NCBI RefSeq assembly: GCF_013185195.1
Contig: NZ_JAAZWC010000017.1
Location: 52,640-116,639 of the forward strand
Length of the DNA: 64,000 nucleotides
Origin: Saccharibacillus qingshengii
Lineage (GTDB): Bacteria > Bacillota > Bacilli > Paenibacillales > Paenibacillaceae
Direction: 5' to 3'
The position numbers and the translations under genes are program-made. This document shows positions 62,192 through 64,000 of this stretch, in pieces (the first letter of the stretch is position 1; every line of letters starts with the position of its first letter). Under the pieces are notes generated by a model. The model was not told the DNA's origin and ran no database searches. It saw only the letters and a program-made list of their open reading frames with translations.

Positions 62192-63583
62192 ATGGAAAAG
62201 TTCTTTAAACTCAAAGAACACGGCACCACATTCAGAACGGAAATTATTGCCGGTCTGACGACTTTCATCACGATGGCCTATATCCTGATCGTGAACATTT
62301 CGTTCCTCGGTCCGGACGGCGCGGGTATTCCGGCTTCGGGCGTGTTCTTCGCTACAGCCGTAGGCGCGGGCCTCGTTACCATCCTGATGGGTCTGGTCGC
62401 CAATATTCCCGTGGCGCTGGCACCGGGTATGGGACTTAACGCGTACTTTATGACCGTCGTATTGAGCTCGAACGGCGCGATTACCTGGCAGGCGGCGCTC
62501 GGCGCGGTCTTCATCTCGGGTATCATCTTCATCATCTTGACCATAACGAAGATTCGCCAAATGCTGATTGTGGCCGTTCCTTCTTCGATCAAGGCGGCCA
62601 TAACCGTCGGCATTGGACTGTTCGTCACCATTATCGGGATGAAGCTCGGCAATATCATCTCCGCTTCAGCGACGGTAACGGGAATCACGGACGTGGCTCA
62701 GCTTCAGGCTCCCGTAACGGTACTGGGCTCGAACTTCCAGTTGGCGCTCGGAGACTTCATGCACCAGAAAGATACGCTGCTGTCGCTGATCGGGATCTTT
62801 ATCATCGGCGCTTTGATGGTTATGCGAATTCGGGGAGCGCTGCTGATCGGGATCGTGCTGATTACGCTGATTGGTATCCCGATGGGCGTTACGAACCTGA
62901 GCGGCCTGTCCACGGGAAGCTGGCTGCCTTCGTTCGGCGATCTGGCGGTCGGCCAATTGGATATCATGGGCGCTCTGCAGCTCGGACTGTTCGAGATCGT
63001 CTTTGTTTTCACCTTCGTTGAACTGTTCGATACGTTCGGTACGCTTGTCGGTACGGCGGAACGTGCGGGTCTGATGAAGAATAAGGAAGAAGGCGAGAAA
63101 AAAATCGGCAGAGCCATGCTGGTTGACGCGGTCGGTGTCAGCACAGGCGCGGTTCTCGGTACAAGCACCATTACTTCCTACGTAGAGAGCACCGCGGGAA
63201 TCGCGGAAGGCGGACGTACCGGATTGACATCGGTGACGACAGGCGTACTGTTCCTGCTGGCGATGTTTATCGCGCCGCTTGCCCTGGTCGTTCCTTCGGC
63301 GGCAACGGCTCCGGCTCTGATCATGGTCGGCGTTTTGATGATCTCCCAGGTTCGCAGCATCGATTGGGATGATATGATGCAGGCCATTCCGGCTTTCCTG
63401 ACGATCATCTTTATGCCTTTCACCAACGGGATCGCAAACGGTATCTCGGTCGGGATCCTCGCTTATGTCGTACTTGGCGGATTGAGCACTGTGTTTACGA
63501 GCCGCAAAGTGAAGATCCACTGGCTGATGTGGGTATTGGCTGTTCTGGTACTTGCCCGTTACGTATTCCTTGGCGGAGAGTAA
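62192..63583 (+). CDS. pbuG: NCS2-type guanine/hypoxanthine permease
   Basis: 463 residues, 12-14 predicted helices. GTTFRTEIIAGLTTFITMAYILIVN is the AzgA/PbuG-type N-terminus, PGMGLNAYF and FVELFDTFGTLVGTA are the conserved substrate-region blocks, and TSTITSYVESTAGIAEGGRTGL is typical. The riboswitch upstream supports guanine/hypoxanthine as substrate. The ATG at 62192 follows GAGGAGGA. Confidence 0.93.
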   Translation: MEKFFKLKEHGTTFRTEIIAGLTTFITMAYILIVNISFLGPDGAGIPASGVFFATAVGAGLVTILMGLVANIPVALAPGMGLNAYFMTVVLSSNGAITWQAALGAVFISGIIFIILTITKIRQMLIVAVPSSIKAAITVGIGLFVTIIGMKLGNIISASATVTGITDVAQLQAPVTVLGSNFQLALGDFMHQKDTLLSLIGIFIIGALMVMRIRGALLIGIVLITLIGIPMGVTNLSGLSTGSWLPSFGDLAVGQLDIMGALQLGLFEIVFVFTFVELFDTFGTLVGTAERAGLMKNKEEGEKKIGRAMLVDAVGVSTGAVLGTSTITSYVESTAGIAEGGRTGLTSVTTGVLFLLAMFIAPLALVVPSAATAPALIMVGVLMISQVRSIDWDDMMQAIPAFLTIIFMPFTNGIANGISVGILAYVVLGGLSTVFTSRKVKIHWLMWVLAVLVLARYVFLGGE

Positions 63584-63634
63584 TTTAGAAAAAAGAGAAA
63601 GCTTCAAAAGGGGAAAAGTTCGGAAACGTTGCAG

Positions 63635-63672
63635 GCAGCCATTCGTCGTCAGACGAATGGCTGCTTTTTTTT
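63635..63672 (+). terminator. intrinsic terminator after pbuG
   Basis: The perfect 13-bp stem GCAGCCATTCGTC/GACGAATGGCTGC is followed by eight T residues. Confidence 0.93.
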
Positions 63673-63779
63673 GCTTTCTTGATAAATGGAGAATCGAAAG
63701 AATTCTCGCCTATTAATGAAAGGAAATTTTAGATGTTATTCAGCGCAGGATGCCCGTAGGGATTTTTAATAAAAAGGGG

Positions 63780-63808
63780 TTGTTTTGCGTTTTGGAGGAT
63801 GTTATAGT
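63780..63808 (+). promoter_or_regulatory. upstream promoter of probable rRNA operon
   Basis: TTGTTT and TATAGT lie 17 bp apart. It precedes the stronger, rRNA-like promoter at 63920 and is probably the P1 of a tandem pair. Confidence 0.5.
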
Positions 63809-63919
63809 CTAGGAACCGCCTTGAGAGAGTGCCGGTGCGGTTCGAAGAGTGAGCGAGTCCCAACCGGAATCGGACAAGACGCTTCGCAAGAAGCTGACAA
63901 AAAGATTTCAAAAAAAGAC

Positions 63920-63948
63920 TTGCAAAACGAAAACGAACGTGCTAATAT
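63920..63948 (+). promoter_or_regulatory. rRNA-type promoter and leader at the window end
   Basis: TTGCAA and TAATAT lie 17 bp apart behind an A-rich UP-like stretch (63908-63917). The following AAGAGTTGCTGCTG leader resembles Bacilli rrn P2 leaders. A 16S rRNA gene probably begins after the window. No coding frame is present in 63584-64000. Confidence 0.6.
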
Positions 63949-64000
63949 ATAAGAGTTGCTGCTGCGAGAGAAACACGAACGGCAGAAACGAGAATTACGA

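Overview
The window looks like chromosomal DNA of a moderately GC-rich Gram-positive bacterium of the Paenibacillaceae (Paenibacillus or Saccharibacillus type). The reasons are strong AAGGAGG-type ribosome binding sites, B. subtilis-like housekeeping genes (ecsAB, bacilliredoxin, queG, yneF, lipL, pbuG with a guanine riboswitch), and a GDSL hydrolase carrying the copper-amine-oxidase-like domain common in Paenibacillus. Genus and species cannot be fixed from this alone.

Layout. 0-12.5 kb: housekeeping genes (ecsAB, flavoprotein, bacilliredoxin, nadE, acpS-mutY, sodA, queG, yneF, folE). 12.6-19 kb: ABC exporter with a TetR regulator, lipL, a hydrolase, an IclR regulator and a GNAT enzyme. 19-25.7 kb: acnA, ddl, fabI and an inositol monophosphatase. 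25.8-32.4 kb: secreted GDSL hydrolase, a large PAS hybrid histidine kinase, and a TPR/AAA+ pair. 33-45 kb: hemL, an LCP protein, a three-gene ABC-2 transporter, bcp, DedA, guaA and a Bcr/CflA exporter. 45.3-59.5 kb: accessory region. 59.6-63.6 kb: three coupled small genes and pbuG. The window ends in tandem rRNA-type promoters, so an rrn operon probably starts just beyond it.

The accessory region is the main find. A ComQ-ComP-ComA-like signalling locus (isoprenyl transferase, multi-TM histidine kinase, LuxR-type regulator) is followed by a 58-residue ComX-like peptide gene. That peptide gene is the first gene of an operon for a ribosomally made, post-translationally modified peptide (RiPP). 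The operon encodes an M50-type protease, a split LanB dehydratase (glutamylation and elimination parts), a YcaO cyclodehydratase, a split E1/F partner, two SagB-type dehydrogenases (one fused to an RRE-like and partial E1 region), an ABC exporter, three Ser/Thr-rich precursor peptides with one shared leader motif, and a small zinc-ribbon protein. The predicted product is a dehydrated, azole-containing peptide of goadsporin or thiopeptide type, made as three variants and possibly under quorum control.

Three kinds of unusual non-coding structure also occur. (1) A repeat of about 244 bp sits at intrinsic terminators in three places, flanked each time by two copies of the terminator hairpin. (2) Two loci carry clusters of short AATAAC/GTTATT palindromes. 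(3) Two stem-loops, behind ddl and fabI, have different but perfectly compensating arms around a conserved loop and tail. A GTTTCA-N5-TGAAAC operator is shared by the iclR-type gene and acnA, suggesting a small regulon.
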